Positions 45,901-54,064 of a stretch of DNA of 64,000 nt are shown here, one piece after another. A model generated the notes under the pieces. The model saw only the letters and a list, made by a program, of their open reading frames with translations. It was not told the origin of the DNA and did not search any database. Origin of the DNA: JAJXZJ01 sp050012855. GTDB lineage: Bacteria > Verrucomicrobiota > Verrucomicrobiia > Limisphaerales > J093. The stretch lies in the NCBI GenBank assembly GCA_050012855.1, contig JBEKGJ010000007.1, positions 1 to 64,000 on the forward strand. The letters run 5' to 3'. Numbering within the stretch: position 1 is the first letter of the stretch; each line of letters begins with the position of its first letter. A program made the translations under genes and the position numbers.

Positions 45901-47317
45901 GCTGCACCAACCGCCCGATGGTTTTCTGAACGCCGCCGCCACGAGCCTCCTGTCCCAAGTCACCTGGGCCAACGGCCCCGTGGGCCAGGTTCTTCGTCGC
46001 GACGGAACCAACCTGGTCGCCCACTTTGCCAACCACGATTTGCATTGCCTGAGCCAGCCCGGCAACTGGAACCAGCCGGAGGTGCTCTCCACGAATCTGG
46101 CCCGCCGCACCTATCAGAAGCGTTTCAGCCTGTCAGCCTACGCCATGCTGCACGCCGAAACGATGGCGATCCACAGCAGCGGCGGCGCCGTTGCCGGCGG
46201 ATGGGAACTGTGGGAAAACGGCTACGTCGGCCAGAATCTCGTTTTCCCGGCCAGCGGCAGTTACCTCTTCAGCATCACCGCCCGGGGCACCCCGGTCGCC
46301 GGCGTTTACCCGCACATGTCGCTCAACCTCGACGGTCAGGTGCAGGACTCGATCTTCCTTCGGGACAATACCTGGCAAGCCTACACCCTCAGCGCCGACG
46401 TCACCGCCGGTTCCCATCTGTTCACCATTTCCTTCGATAATGACGCCTATCAACCGCCCGAGGACCGGAACCTCTTCCTCGGCCAGATCCTTTATGGCCT
46501 GGACCCGGGGACCAACGGTGTGAACGTGCTGACGAAACCCGGCATCGTCGCCCAGGCGCCACTGGGCCGCGGGTTGGTCGTGGTGGACGAAATCGCTTGG
46601 GACACCGAAACCATGGAACAAGTGAAGACGGGGCGATTGGCCAGCAGCTTGCTCACGGGCCTGGGGGCGATTCTGGCCGCCCACCCGAGTCTGCGCATCC
46701 TTGGCACTGAAATGACCAACGTGGACATCGCCGCCTACAGCACCAATGGCGGCACGGCCAACCTCAATAGCAACGGACGAATTGAGCTGCCCGTAAATTT
46801 CACTTCCACCGGAAATTATCAATTCGACATCCAGGCCAGCGGCACGCCGGCGATCGGGGTCTGGCCGCTCGTGCAGCTTCGGCTGGATGGCGTGATCCGG
46901 CAGACTTTCTCGGTCACCAACACGGCGTTGGGCCACTACCTCGTCCGGCTGCCGGTCACTGCCGGCCGGCACGTCGTCGCTCTCGCTTTTATCAACGACT
47001 ACTACGCGCCTCCGCAGGATCGGAATGCGGCGGTGGCGCAACTTCTCATCACGCCGGAGCCGCCGCCCCGGTTTTTGAGTCTCAACCTCGACGCCACCAA
47101 CGGACTGGCCACGCTCACTTGGGAGGCGGTCGTTGGCCGGACCTACCAGATTGACGCGCTGGCGCGGTTGGGCGCTCTGGAAATCGGCACCGCGCGCGTG
47201 ACCAACCTGACCGGCACCGCGCAGAGCTGGACCGACGACGGCACAGTCACGGGGGCGCCGCCCGGCAGCCCGGCGGCCCCATCGCGCTTCTACTGGCTCG
47301 AGGCGCTCACGCCCTGA
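42980..47317 (+). CDS. Giant secreted GH2-type beta-glycosidase with C-terminal modules
   Basis: The start at 42980 (MRVAHLILLWSFTAAFLAHA) gives a signal peptide; upstream ATGs in frame add an unlikely leader. The 1445-residue protein has the GH2 sugar-binding sandwich (AWFRKTFDLP...VWVNGTPVGG), an immunoglobulin-like domain, and the TIM barrel with acid/base Glu near 411 (WSLENELL) and nucleophile Glu near 506 (YIGEFLYIPG). Behind it come a ThuA/GATase-like segment (about 690-1040) and two related carbohydrate-binding modules ('WENGYVGQNLVFPASGSYLFSI' in part; ARGTPVAGVYP and ASGTPAIGVWP) and a final domain ending 'RFYWLEALTP'. It probably degrades a beta-linked plant or algal glycan. It is divergent from the synthase gene. 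Confidence 0.85.
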   Translation: MRVAHLILLWSFTAAFLAHADRFDLDLSGAWQYQNVAQIAYPPPAAWLPTTVPGYLSTTNYEHAWFRKTFDLPAVPAGNRVRLRFGGVKFASQVWVNGTPVGGYLNGYEPFEFDVTAAARSGANELLVALTDWTATFSYHVDFSNLAPYENPRDHAMNALLAPIGGRYDLYGVWQPVHVLSVPAVATADVFVMPSVRQKQLTARLTLRNDTAAPQTVVVRNQVLDGDTAVLDFPQQSLTLAASASQEVEVAAPWANPHLWSHLDPYLYQLRTTLDNAGAADAVTNRFGFRELWTEGSNYVFNGTPIHLLATATWPTASFLSSTQIQTIFAEVKAAHCVAMRLHTQPWDELFYKVADETGILLIEENAVWCDAYSYRLADPVFWTNYLQHVTAAIRRDCNHPSIVQWSLENELLSVGGALAWTGTVQQLALLGARVKALDPTRPITYESDLDPNGAADVLGLHYPHEYPDFALWPNTAYWMDTPIARDWMPGGTWQWHGDKPLYIGEFLYIPGNSADGFSILFGDDAYRDTATKRILAKCWTWQMQIEAYRSYGVSGIAPWTMFEDPAVPAGTLDLNPTQNQLYQAQQAAYQPNAVFVQPYNPRFFVGDTPSRTLSIYNDTLQPGNFVLKWRTADGAPWNTRPFNLAPAAKRVETVSVPTPATPGAFPFQIELDNGTTPVFTNQQNYSACARPTLRLPAGVRLGVYDPPGASRTLLTRLGVPFDLVTNLITNSYGPWNVLLIGQGALTNDSSFQVGTNLPATQWEQFAGRGGWILVMEQDVYPRWMPLGVNIEGVGANFAFPNPNHPLAQGLAAEDLRWWAGDHLVAAKAIRVPARGNFRVPIQIGSSQGLEYAGVLELPIGQGGLLCSQLLLNEKFDAEPMAAAMWQRLFDYVAPAAPHPASVVSGLVTETNSTVAAELAALGLVSEARLGQLTNLDARTCPLLIVGGGAAAWTDASNHLDRLAAFVQAGGRLLLHQPPDGFLNAAATSLLSQVTWANGPVGQVLRRDGTNLVAHFANHDLHCLSQPGNWNQPEVLSTNLARRTYQKRFSLSAYAMLHAETMAIHSSGGAVAGGWELWENGYVGQNLVFPASGSYLFSITARGTPVAGVYPHMSLNLDGQVQDSIFLRDNTWQAYTLSADVTAGSHLFTISFDNDAYQPPEDRNLFLGQILYGLDPGTNGVNVLTKPGIVAQAPLGRGLVVVDEIAWDTETMEQVKTGRLASSLLTGLGAILAAHPSLRILGTEMTNVDIAAYSTNGGTANLNSNGRIELPVNFTSTGNYQFDIQASGTPAIGVWPLVQLRLDGVIRQTFSVTNTALGHYLVRLPVTAGRHVVALAFINDYYAPPQDRNAAVAQLLITPEPPPRFLSLNLDATNGLATLTWEAVVGRTYQIDALARLGALEIGTARVTNLTGTAQSWTDDGTVTGAPPGSPAAPSRFYWLEALTP

Positions 47318-47693
47318 TCTCGCTGGGCGTTGAACGGCCCGCGCCGGACGGGATGGAGGGAGCCATGTTGTCAATATGTGGGACCGCCAATCGGCGACCC
47401 TTTCACGCCGGACCGGGTTCGAGCCCGCGAAGGGAATGATGCAAATGCGCGACCCCTTGACCAAACCGTTTCCTGATTGTCAATTGTTAGAACCGACCCT
47501 TTCACGAAAAGCCCGCTAAACGCTACAGCCATCCCGACGCGCCGCTGGGTTATTGACGCTGGGCGAGTGACTGGATGGCCGCAGCGGAGGCCGGTTTTGT
47601 GTCACGCCAGACGCAGGGCGATGCGGAACGCGGACGGAAGCTGCTGGCTGAAATCCGCGACGGCGTCGCATCCCGTGCCAGGCCATAACGAGG
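47318..47693. other. Intergenic stretch, no gene recognised
   Basis: It separates the GH2 gene from the convergent glycosyltransferase. I see a small GC hairpin around 47661-47673 (GCGACG/CGTCGC) and no third attC site where the cassette array would end. Confidence 0.45.
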
Positions 47694-48401
47694 TCACTTC
47701 CTGCAATCCTGAGCTCGTTTTCCATACAAGAAATCCAGTCCGTCCTTCTTCTTGTGGCGCGGACTGCGGATAGCAAGAGCAAGCAACAAACGAATCGCTT
47801 CCCAAGGACCAACCACGTCGAGCTTCCGCCCCGAAGTGACCACCGTCGGCTTGGGCACCGCAAAGCGCCCGACCCTCTTGAGAGCCTGAATGAAGGCGAT
47901 GTCCTCCCCGGCATATAAACGCTCGGAGAAGCCGCCAGCCGCATCGTAGGCCTCCCGCGTGCAGAACAGGAAGCAGCCGCCCACCCATCGAATCAGGCGG
48001 CCAATCCCAACTCCGACAGGATACATGATGCGGCCCCAAAGCGGCAAGGGGCGGTCGAATTCAAATACGCAACCGCCACCGGCAGCGCCGGAGCGGAGGG
48101 CGTCAAGAGCGGCGCCCACCGCCCATTCGTTTGCCTGTGTGTCAGCATCCACGAAGAAAAACACCTTGCCCTGAGCCGCGCTTGCTCCGGCATTGCGCGT
48201 GGCGGAGATGCGGCGATGCTCGACGCGAATGACACGCGCCCCCATCTCCTCCGCAATCTGAGGAGTCGAATCGGTTGAGGCGTCATCCACCACGATGACT
48301 TCGTGGGCTTCGCCAAGCTTTTCCATGGACGAGCGGATGCTGGCCAGGCATTTGCCAATCCACAGCTCTTCGTTGTGCGCGGGAATAATGAAGGAAATCA
48401 T
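47694..48401 (-). CDS. Family 2 glycosyltransferase (cassette gene)
   Basis: The 235-residue GT-A enzyme has the nucleotide-binding start MISFIIPAHNEELWIGKCL, 'EVIVVDDASTDST', the metal-binding D-A-D (FFVDADTQAN) and the acceptor-site E-D (YAGEDIAFIQAL). It should transfer a sugar to a lipid or polysaccharide. Its ATG is only six bases after the R' box of the attC at 48408-48497, leaving no room for a normal ribosome site; that is typical for integron cassettes. It is the last recognised cassette of array 2. Confidence 0.9.
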   Translation of the reverse strand: MISFIIPAHNEELWIGKCLASIRSSMEKLGEAHEVIVVDDASTDSTPQIAEEMGARVIRVEHRRISATRNAGASAAQGKVFFFVDADTQANEWAVGAALDALRSGAAGGGCVFEFDRPLPLWGRIMYPVGVGIGRLIRWVGGCFLFCTREAYDAAGGFSERLYAGEDIAFIQALKRVGRFAVPKPTVVTSGRKLDVVGPWEAIRLLLALAIRSPRHKKKDGLDFLYGKRAQDCRK

Positions 48402-48407
48402 ACTGGC

Positions 48408-48497
48408 AGCTAACGGCCCAGCTCAGCGATGCGCCGCCGAGGGCTCCGGGTTGCAACCGAGACGCGACCGGCGCATTCGCTGAAGCACAAGTTAGGC
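48408..48497 (-). other. attC-like integron recombination site (array 2, second)
   Basis: On the minus strand the site runs from R'' GCCTAAC (48497-48491) to R' GTTAGCT (48414-48408). CAGCGAATGCGCC pairs with GGCGCATCGCTG, leaving one extra A in the left arm, at the same place as in the other two sites. The TAA stop of the upstream gene lies inside R'', a usual cassette layout. Confidence 0.85.
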
Positions 48498-48728
48498 TCC
48501 GTCGTCATCCAAAACCGGTGGCGTCGCCGCAAAAAACTCCAGGTGGCCACACTCGGCACATGCCAGTGAATGTAACCCAATCATGGCCCCACCTTTTCCA
48601 ATCTTGAATCGGTCTTGGCCGCATAACTGACAAACGAACGCTTTGCCATGAACTCCATACCGCTTCGCGCCCGTTGCTTTCTTGAACGCGGTCGCGGCAC
48701 GCTTGAGTGTTGATACTTTAGTGCTCAT
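48492..48728 (-). CDS. Small zinc-ribbon protein (cassette gene)
   Basis: The 78-residue protein has a basic start (MSTKVSTLKRAATAFKKATG) and a zinc ribbon made of C-Q-L-C and C-A-E-C (VCQLCGQDRF and LACAECGHLEF). The ribbon probably binds zinc; the function is unknown. Its TAA lies in the attC R'' box. Such short orphan proteins are common integron cargo. Confidence 0.8.
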   Translation of the reverse strand: MSTKVSTLKRAATAFKKATGAKRYGVHGKAFVCQLCGQDRFKIGKGGAMIGLHSLACAECGHLEFFAATPPVLDDDGA

Positions 48729-48750
48729 AAAATCTTCTGCCGCCCTGGCA

Positions 48751-48850
48751 GCCTAACGCAGGTCAGCGACGGGAGCCAGCCGCCGATGACGTTCGTATTT
48801 CACTCCGAGCGAAACGGCTGGCTCCCGTTCGCTGGACCGACTGGTTGGCC
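48751..48850 (-). other. attC-like integron recombination site (array 2, first)
   Basis: On the minus strand R'' is GGCCAAC (48850-48844) and R' is GTTAGGC (48757-48751), matching GTTRRRY. A long stem (CAGCGAACGGGAGCCAGCCG against CGGCTGGCTCCCGTCGCTG) leaves one extrahelical A in the left arm. It lies 8 bp after the stop of the upstream gene. Confidence 0.88.
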
Positions 48851-48858
48851 CCCCCGTT

Positions 48859-49290
48859 TCAATTGCCTCGACATTGGTCAGCATTCTCGGGCGCCTGCTG
48901 GACAGAGGCGATCATATGAGAAAACCAGCCGGTCCCAATCTTCAAAATGAATTCGGGTGCACCGCCCGCTCGAACCGACATCGAGCCCGGCTCGGAATCC
49001 TTGGTGAAACGAATATCAGGAGGTAGTCCTCCTTCGTGCACCAGTTGGCACCTGAGCCATTTGTAGAAAATGTGCTCAACGGGATGACATTCACCTCGAT
49101 ACTCGACGCTGATGCGGACCGTATGGCAATCGGCGAGAAACTTCTCGAATGCTTCTCTGTCTTTCAAGGTTGGATAGCGTCGCCGCGCCGCAGCCGCCAC
49201 GGCGATCAGCGCGCTAAGGAACGCACCCTCCCGTCTGCCCGTCTTCCAGAGCAGGAGAGCGTCACCGAGTCTATTATCTATTCCGGACAT
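48859..49290 (-). CDS. Conserved hypothetical protein (first cassette gene of array 2)
   Basis: The 143-residue protein has a helical first half (LGDALLLWKTGRREGAFLSALIAVAAAARRRYP, given here in part: GRREGAFLSALIAVAAAARR) and the wording 'KDREAFEKFLAD', 'VEYRGECHPVEHIFYKWLRC', 'QLVHEGGLP'. I recognise this as a conserved hypothetical type but can give no function. It starts 24 bp downstream of the 32-bp leader copy 2 and is followed by an attC site. Confidence 0.78.
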   Translation of the reverse strand: MSGIDNRLGDALLLWKTGRREGAFLSALIAVAAAARRRYPTLKDREAFEKFLADCHTVRISVEYRGECHPVEHIFYKWLRCQLVHEGGLPPDIRFTKDSEPGSMSVRAGGAPEFILKIGTGWFSHMIASVQQAPENADQCRGN

Positions 49291-49689
49291 TGCGCAGCAG
49301 AGATCAGGGCCAAAGTATTATTGGGACAAAGCCAGGGGCGAAAGCCGAAGTCGCGGGTGGTTTGTCATGGGATGGAGTGTGTCCGGTTCTGCAGGGCGCA
49401 GCAAGCGTGATTTCAAGGGCTTGCGAATGGTGGCCGGTGCCGGTGGACGGTCGTCCAACGCTTGTCGCAGACCGCTGGGCCGCGACTGGACTGTAATGTC
49501 GGCGCTGCGCTGCCGATCCCTGCGGCCACAAGCCGCAAACGATGACGGCCTCCCCGCCGGACGATTCCCGGAGTCTTCGGCGGGACGCCGGAGACAGCGG
49601 CCGAGGACGGCCGCGCTCCTCAATTCCCACAACGGACCGCCTTAAACCCTGCTTTTTCGCGCGTTTGGCGGGAAAACCCATTCAGCCGG
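49291..49689. other. Intergenic stretch with cassette leader copy 2
   Basis: Between array 2 and the RND gene only the 32-bp leader (49314-49345) is recognised. No integrase gene is present. Confidence 0.5.
49314..49345 (-). other. Cassette-array leader copy 2
   Basis: These 32 bp are identical to 17377-17408. On the minus strand they are followed directly by TTGGCCC, similar to the TTRRRY start of a cassette, then by the first gene of array 2. Confidence 0.65.
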
Positions 49690-52600
49690 TCACGCGGCGG
49701 GCGCGGGCTGGAGGCCCCGGGCGGCCCGGCGACGCTCCCGCCATTGGGTGAACCGGTGTTGGAGCGCGTCCATGTAAAGATAGAAGACCGGCGTCAGGTA
49801 GAGCGTGATGAGCTGGGAAGTGAGCAGTCCGCCGACGATGATCAGCCCCAACTGACGCCGGGCCCAGCCGCTGGTGCCCAGCGCAATCGGCAACGACGCC
49901 ATCAGCGCGGCCATCGTGGTCATCATGATGGGGCGGAACCGGACGACGCAGCCTTTGAAGATGGCCTCCGTCGGCGGAAGACCTTCGTGGCGCTGCGCCT
50001 CCAGCGCGAAGTCAATCTGCATGATGGCGTTTTTCTTCACGATACCGATCAACAGGATCAGGCCGACAAAGGAGTACACGTTGAGGTCGTTTTTGAAGAT
50101 CACCGCGGTCAGGAGCGCGCCCAGCCCGGCTGAGGGCAGGCCGGAAAGGATGGTGAGCGGGTGGACGAAGCTCTCATACAGGATCCCGAGCACGATGTAG
50201 ATGAACACGATGGACAGCACCAGGAGCAGACCCAGGCCGGTGATCGAGGCTTGGAACGCCTGCGCCGTGCCCTGGAAGCTGGGGGTGACCGAGGACGGAA
50301 GCGTGGCGCGCGCGTCCTCCTGGACCCGCTCCATCGCCTGGCTGAGGGCGACGTGCGGGCGCAGATTGAACGAGATGGTCACCGCCGGGAGCTGGCCCAG
50401 ATGACTGATGGTTTGGGGACCCACGTTCTGCGTGAGTTTGCCCACGGTGTCGAGCCGCACCAGTTGGCCGGTCGCGGATTTGACATACAGTTTGGAAATG
50501 GTGTCAGGATCGCCCTGAAAACGGGGTTCGAGCTCGATCAGGACCTTGAACTGGTCGTTGGGCGCATAGATGGTGGAGATCCAGCGCGGGCCGAAGCCAT
50601 CGGCGAGCGCCGATTCGATCTGCCCGGCGGTCAGGCCCAACGCGGAGGCCTTGTCGCGGTCAATCTCCAGGTTCACCTGCGGGTTGCGGATTTGCAGGTC
50701 GCTGGTGACGTCCTGAAGTTCCGGCAGGTTGCGGAGCCGGGCTTCGAGCAGCGGGGCGGTGGCGTAGAGCTCGTCCAGATCGGGGCCCTGCAAGGCAAGC
50801 TGATAGAGGCTCTTGCTGACCTGGCCGCCGATCCGGATGGTGGGCGGGTTCTGCATGAACACCCAGATGCCCGGCACGGCGGCGAATTTCGTCCGCAGTT
50901 CCTCCATGACGCCGTACACGTCCAGCCGGCGCTCGCGCGTCGGTTTCAGATGGAGGAACATGCGCCCGTAATTCTGGCTGCCTCCGCCCGCGCTCGAGAA
51001 GAAGCCTTCGACATTCGGATCGGTGCGGGCGATTTCCACGATGCGCTCCTGGCGACGGACCACCTCCGGAAACGCCGTGCCCAGCGGCGTCTCGGTCGTG
51101 ATCATGATCTGGCTCGTGTCCTCGTCCGGCAGGAAACCCTTCGGAATCTTCACCAACATCCACCCGGTGGCCACAAGGACGCCCAGGTTGACGAGCATAA
51201 CCAGGCGGCGGTGCTGCAAAACCCAGTGGAGCGTGGTCTGGTACCCCGCCAGCATGGACTCGAAGACCCGTTCGGACGCGCGGAACACCGGCCCATGTTT
51301 CGCGGCGCCGTGTGGCCGGAGGAAGCGGCTGCACAACATCGGCGTCAGCGTCAGCGAGACCATGCCGGAAATCAGAATCGAGGCGCAGATGGTCACCGAG
51401 AACTCGCGGAAGAGCCGCCCGATGATGCCGCCCATGAACAGCAGCGGGATGAAGACCGCCGCGAGGGACAGAGTCATGGACAGAATGGTGAACCCGATCT
51501 GCCGGGCGCCCTTCAAGGCCGCCTCCAGTGGCGGCTCGCCCATCTCCATGTGGCGAACGATGTTTTCGAGCATGACAATCGCGTCGTCCACGACGAACCC
51601 AATTGAGAGGGTCAGGGCCAGCAGCGACAGATTGTCGAGCGAAAAACCGAACAGGAACATGAGGCCGAAGGTGCCCATCAGGCTCAGCGGCAGCGCCAGG
51701 CTGGGAATCACGGTGGCCGACACGTTCCGCAAGAAAAGGAAAATCACCAGGATGACGAGCGCCAGGCTCAGCAGCAGCGTGAACTGCACGTCATGCACCG
51801 AATCGCGGATGGTCACCGACCGGTCGTAAACGGTGTGCAGCTCGACCGACGGCGGCAGATACGACTGGAATGTGGGAAAGAGCTTCTTGATCGAGTCGCA
51901 GACCTCGACGGTGTTGGCGCCGGGCTGCCGTTGGACAGCCAGGATGAGGGACCGGTCATGGTGCTCCGCGTCGTTGAACCAGGAAGCGGTCCGTTCGTCT
52001 TCCACGCTGTCGGTCGCACGGCCAATGTCGCGCAAGCGGACGGGCGCGCCGTGGCGGTAGGCGACGATGATGTCATTGTAGCGGCTGGCGTCGAGGAGCT
52101 GGCCGGAGGCCTGGATCGTGAAGGTGCGTTCCTTGCCGAAAATCGTGCCCACGGCCAGGTTTACGTTGGCATTGCGGACGGCATTTTCGAATTCATCAAT
52201 GCCGATGCCCCGATCCGCGAGCGCGTCGGGATTCGCCTGCACGTGGACGGCATAGTGCTGGCTGCCGTACACGGAAACCTGGGCCACCCCGTTCACCATC
52301 GAGATCCGCTGGGCCATCATCACCTCGCCGTAATTGGCCACCGTCCACATCGGCAGGGTCTTCGAGGTCAGCGCCAGGTAGAGGATGGGCGAATCCGCGG
52401 GGTTGACCTTGCGGTAGATCGGGGGCTGGGGCATGCCCGGCGGCAGCAGCGGGGTGGCCTGCGCGATGGCCGCCTCGATGTCCGGCGGGACGTCGGTGAT
52501 TTTCCGGCGCAGGTTGAACTGGAGCGTGATGGAAACGGAGCCGAGGCTGCTGATCGAACTCATCGAGTCCACGCCGTCAATCGTCGAGAACTGCCGCTCC

Positions 52601-52800
52601 AACGGGGTTGCCACCGCCGAGGCCATGGTCGTGGGGTTCGCCCCCGGCAGGCTCGCCGACACCATGATCGTGGGAAAATCCACGTTGGGCAGGTCGCTCA
52701 CCGACAGGGAGCGGTAGGCCATCAGGCCAAACAACAGAATGCCCAGCATGACCAGCGTCGTGGCCACCGGCCGGCGGATAAATGGCTCAGACAGACTCAT
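49690..52800 (-). CDS. RND multidrug efflux permease (HAE1/MdtBC type)
   Basis: The 1036-residue inner-membrane pump exports drugs by proton exchange. It starts MSLSEPFIRRPVATTLVM, has the two large periplasmic loops and twelve expected helices, and shows family wording: 'DLPNVDFPTIMVSASLPGANPTTMASAVATPLE' (in part), 'FVVDDAIVMLENIVRHME' with the proton-relay aspartates in helix 4, and 'GIVKKNAIMQIDFAL'. The wording is closest to MdtB/MdtC. AAAGGA lies ten bases upstream of the ATG. It is the third gene of the tetR-MFP-RND operon; no TolC-like gene follows. Confidence 0.95.
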   Translation of the reverse strand: MSLSEPFIRRPVATTLVMLGILLFGLMAYRSLSVSDLPNVDFPTIMVSASLPGANPTTMASAVATPLERQFSTIDGVDSMSSISSLGSVSITLQFNLRRKITDVPPDIEAAIAQATPLLPPGMPQPPIYRKVNPADSPILYLALTSKTLPMWTVANYGEVMMAQRISMVNGVAQVSVYGSQHYAVHVQANPDALADRGIGIDEFENAVRNANVNLAVGTIFGKERTFTIQASGQLLDASRYNDIIVAYRHGAPVRLRDIGRATDSVEDERTASWFNDAEHHDRSLILAVQRQPGANTVEVCDSIKKLFPTFQSYLPPSVELHTVYDRSVTIRDSVHDVQFTLLLSLALVILVIFLFLRNVSATVIPSLALPLSLMGTFGLMFLFGFSLDNLSLLALTLSIGFVVDDAIVMLENIVRHMEMGEPPLEAALKGARQIGFTILSMTLSLAAVFIPLLFMGGIIGRLFREFSVTICASILISGMVSLTLTPMLCSRFLRPHGAAKHGPVFRASERVFESMLAGYQTTLHWVLQHRRLVMLVNLGVLVATGWMLVKIPKGFLPDEDTSQIMITTETPLGTAFPEVVRRQERIVEIARTDPNVEGFFSSAGGGSQNYGRMFLHLKPTRERRLDVYGVMEELRTKFAAVPGIWVFMQNPPTIRIGGQVSKSLYQLALQGPDLDELYATAPLLEARLRNLPELQDVTSDLQIRNPQVNLEIDRDKASALGLTAGQIESALADGFGPRWISTIYAPNDQFKVLIELEPRFQGDPDTISKLYVKSATGQLVRLDTVGKLTQNVGPQTISHLGQLPAVTISFNLRPHVALSQAMERVQEDARATLPSSVTPSFQGTAQAFQASITGLGLLLVLSIVFIYIVLGILYESFVHPLTILSGLPSAGLGALLTAVIFKNDLNVYSFVGLILLIGIVKKNAIMQIDFALEAQRHEGLPPTEAIFKGCVVRFRPIMMTTMAALMASLPIALGTSGWARRQLGLIIVGGLLTSQLITLYLTPVFYLYMDALQHRFTQWRERRRAARGLQPAPAA

Positions 52801-52828
52801 GGGAACGGGTTCCTTTCACGACCGCGCT

Positions 52829-54031
52829 TCACGCCCCCGGCCTTGCGCCGCCCCCGACCACCTTCACCCGCGAACCCTCAACCAGCCGGAGCTGACCGCT
52901 GGTGACGACCCGTTCGCCCGGCCGCAGGCCCTTTGTGACGATCGTGACGCCCCCGAAGGCCTGGCCGATTTCCACCGGTCGAATCTCCACGGTGTCGTCC
53001 GACCTCACCACGCAAACGTGCTGGCCGGTCTGATCCAATTGCACCGAGGCCGACGGCACGGTCGCCGTCCCGCGCTCGACGGCCAGTGTCAGCGTGGCCT
53101 TCACGAACTGCCCCGGCCAGAGCAGTTCGTCCTCGTTGGGAAACTCGGCCCGCAGGAGAATCGTGCCGGTGTCCTGGTCCACCTGGTTGTTGATGAGCAC
53201 GAGGGTGCCCTCGGCGCGGCGCTGATCGTTGCCCGGAATTGCGACCTCCACCTTCAACGGCGCTTGCTTCTGCCGCTCGCGCAAGGCTGGCAGGAACTGC
53301 TCGGGCACGGAGAAATCCACGTAAGTCGGCCGGAGCTGGTTGATCACGGCCAGCACGGTGTCCACGTCCTTGACGATGTTGCCCTGGTTGACCAGGAGCG
53401 TGCCGATGCGGCCGGTGATGGGCGAGGCGATGGTGCAGAAGCCCAGTTGCACCTCGGCATTGGTGATGGTGGCGGCATCGGCGGCCACGGTGGCTTTCAG
53501 CGCGTCCACGTTGGCCCGGCTCTGTTCGTAGTCGGACTCGGCCACGATCTGGCTGGCCCGCAATTCGTCGGCCCGCCGCAAATCCGCCTGGGCCTTCACC
53601 AACCCCGCCTGATCGCGCGCAAGCACCGCCTTCGCCAGGTCCAGCGACGCCTGCAACGGCCGCGGATCAACCAGGAAAATCAGGTCGCCGGCCCGTACCT
53701 CGTCCCCCTGCCGGAAGCCGATCCGGGCCAGTTCACCGACCACCCGGCTCTTGACCGACACCGTGGAATAAGGATGGACATTGCCGATCCCGGTGATCTG
53801 AACGGGCACGTCCTGGGCCACCACATTCGTGACCCACACCGGCACCGGCGCGTTGGTCAGGGCACCGCGACCTGGCCGCGCGGCGGGCGCGTTGGTCGGG
53901 CCCGGTGTGGCCGCGACGACGCCGGTTGCGGGCGAACAGGCGGCCAGCAGCAAGAGCACGGCGCCACTGAGACAGACCACCACCGCCACCCGGCTGCACC
54001 CGGGCCTGCATTGTTGAAGCATCTGGTCCAT
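52829..54031 (-). CDS. RND periplasmic adaptor (membrane fusion protein), lipoprotein
   Basis: The 400-residue adaptor links the pump to an outer-membrane channel. It has a lipobox (LLLLAAC, Cys 32), a Pro/Ala linker, the lipoyl half motifs ('GELARIGFRQGDEVRAGDLIFLVD' in part; 'ASPITGRIG'), an alpha-hairpin (LAKAVLARDQAGLVKAQADL) and beta-barrel domains, ending 'LRPGERVVTSGQLRLVEGSRV'. The layout is MdtA/AcrA-like. It lies 28 bp upstream of the permease. Confidence 0.93.
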   Translation of the reverse strand: MDQMLQQCRPGCSRVAVVVCLSGAVLLLLAACSPATGVVAATPGPTNAPAARPGRGALTNAPVPVWVTNVVAQDVPVQITGIGNVHPYSTVSVKSRVVGELARIGFRQGDEVRAGDLIFLVDPRPLQASLDLAKAVLARDQAGLVKAQADLRRADELRASQIVAESDYEQSRANVDALKATVAADAATITNAEVQLGFCTIASPITGRIGTLLVNQGNIVKDVDTVLAVINQLRPTYVDFSVPEQFLPALRERQKQAPLKVEVAIPGNDQRRAEGTLVLINNQVDQDTGTILLRAEFPNEDELLWPGQFVKATLTLAVERGTATVPSASVQLDQTGQHVCVVRSDDTVEIRPVEIGQAFGGVTIVTKGLRPGERVVTSGQLRLVEGSRVKVVGGGARPGA

Positions 54032-54064
54032 AAAATCGTGATGAGGGTGGGCAATGGGTCGGGA

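Noticed and set aside
47395..47445. tRNA-like T-arm (GGGTTCGAGCCC) on either strand
   Set aside because: The T-stem does not pair over five bases with a 7-nt loop, and no acceptor, D or anticodon stems fit around it.
45184..47464. Long frames on both strands inside the GH2 gene (418 and 443 residues)
   Set aside because: They are Arg/Pro/Gly-rich shadows of the GH2 frame with no domain or plausible start.
47510..47700. A third attC site behind the glycosyltransferase cassette
   Set aside because: Only a small GCGACG/CGTCGC hairpin and no paired RYYYAAC/GTTRRRY boxes were found.
50161..52905. Long plus-strand frames opposite the RND genes
   Set aside because: Antisense shadows of the permease; composition is unlike a protein and no motif is present.
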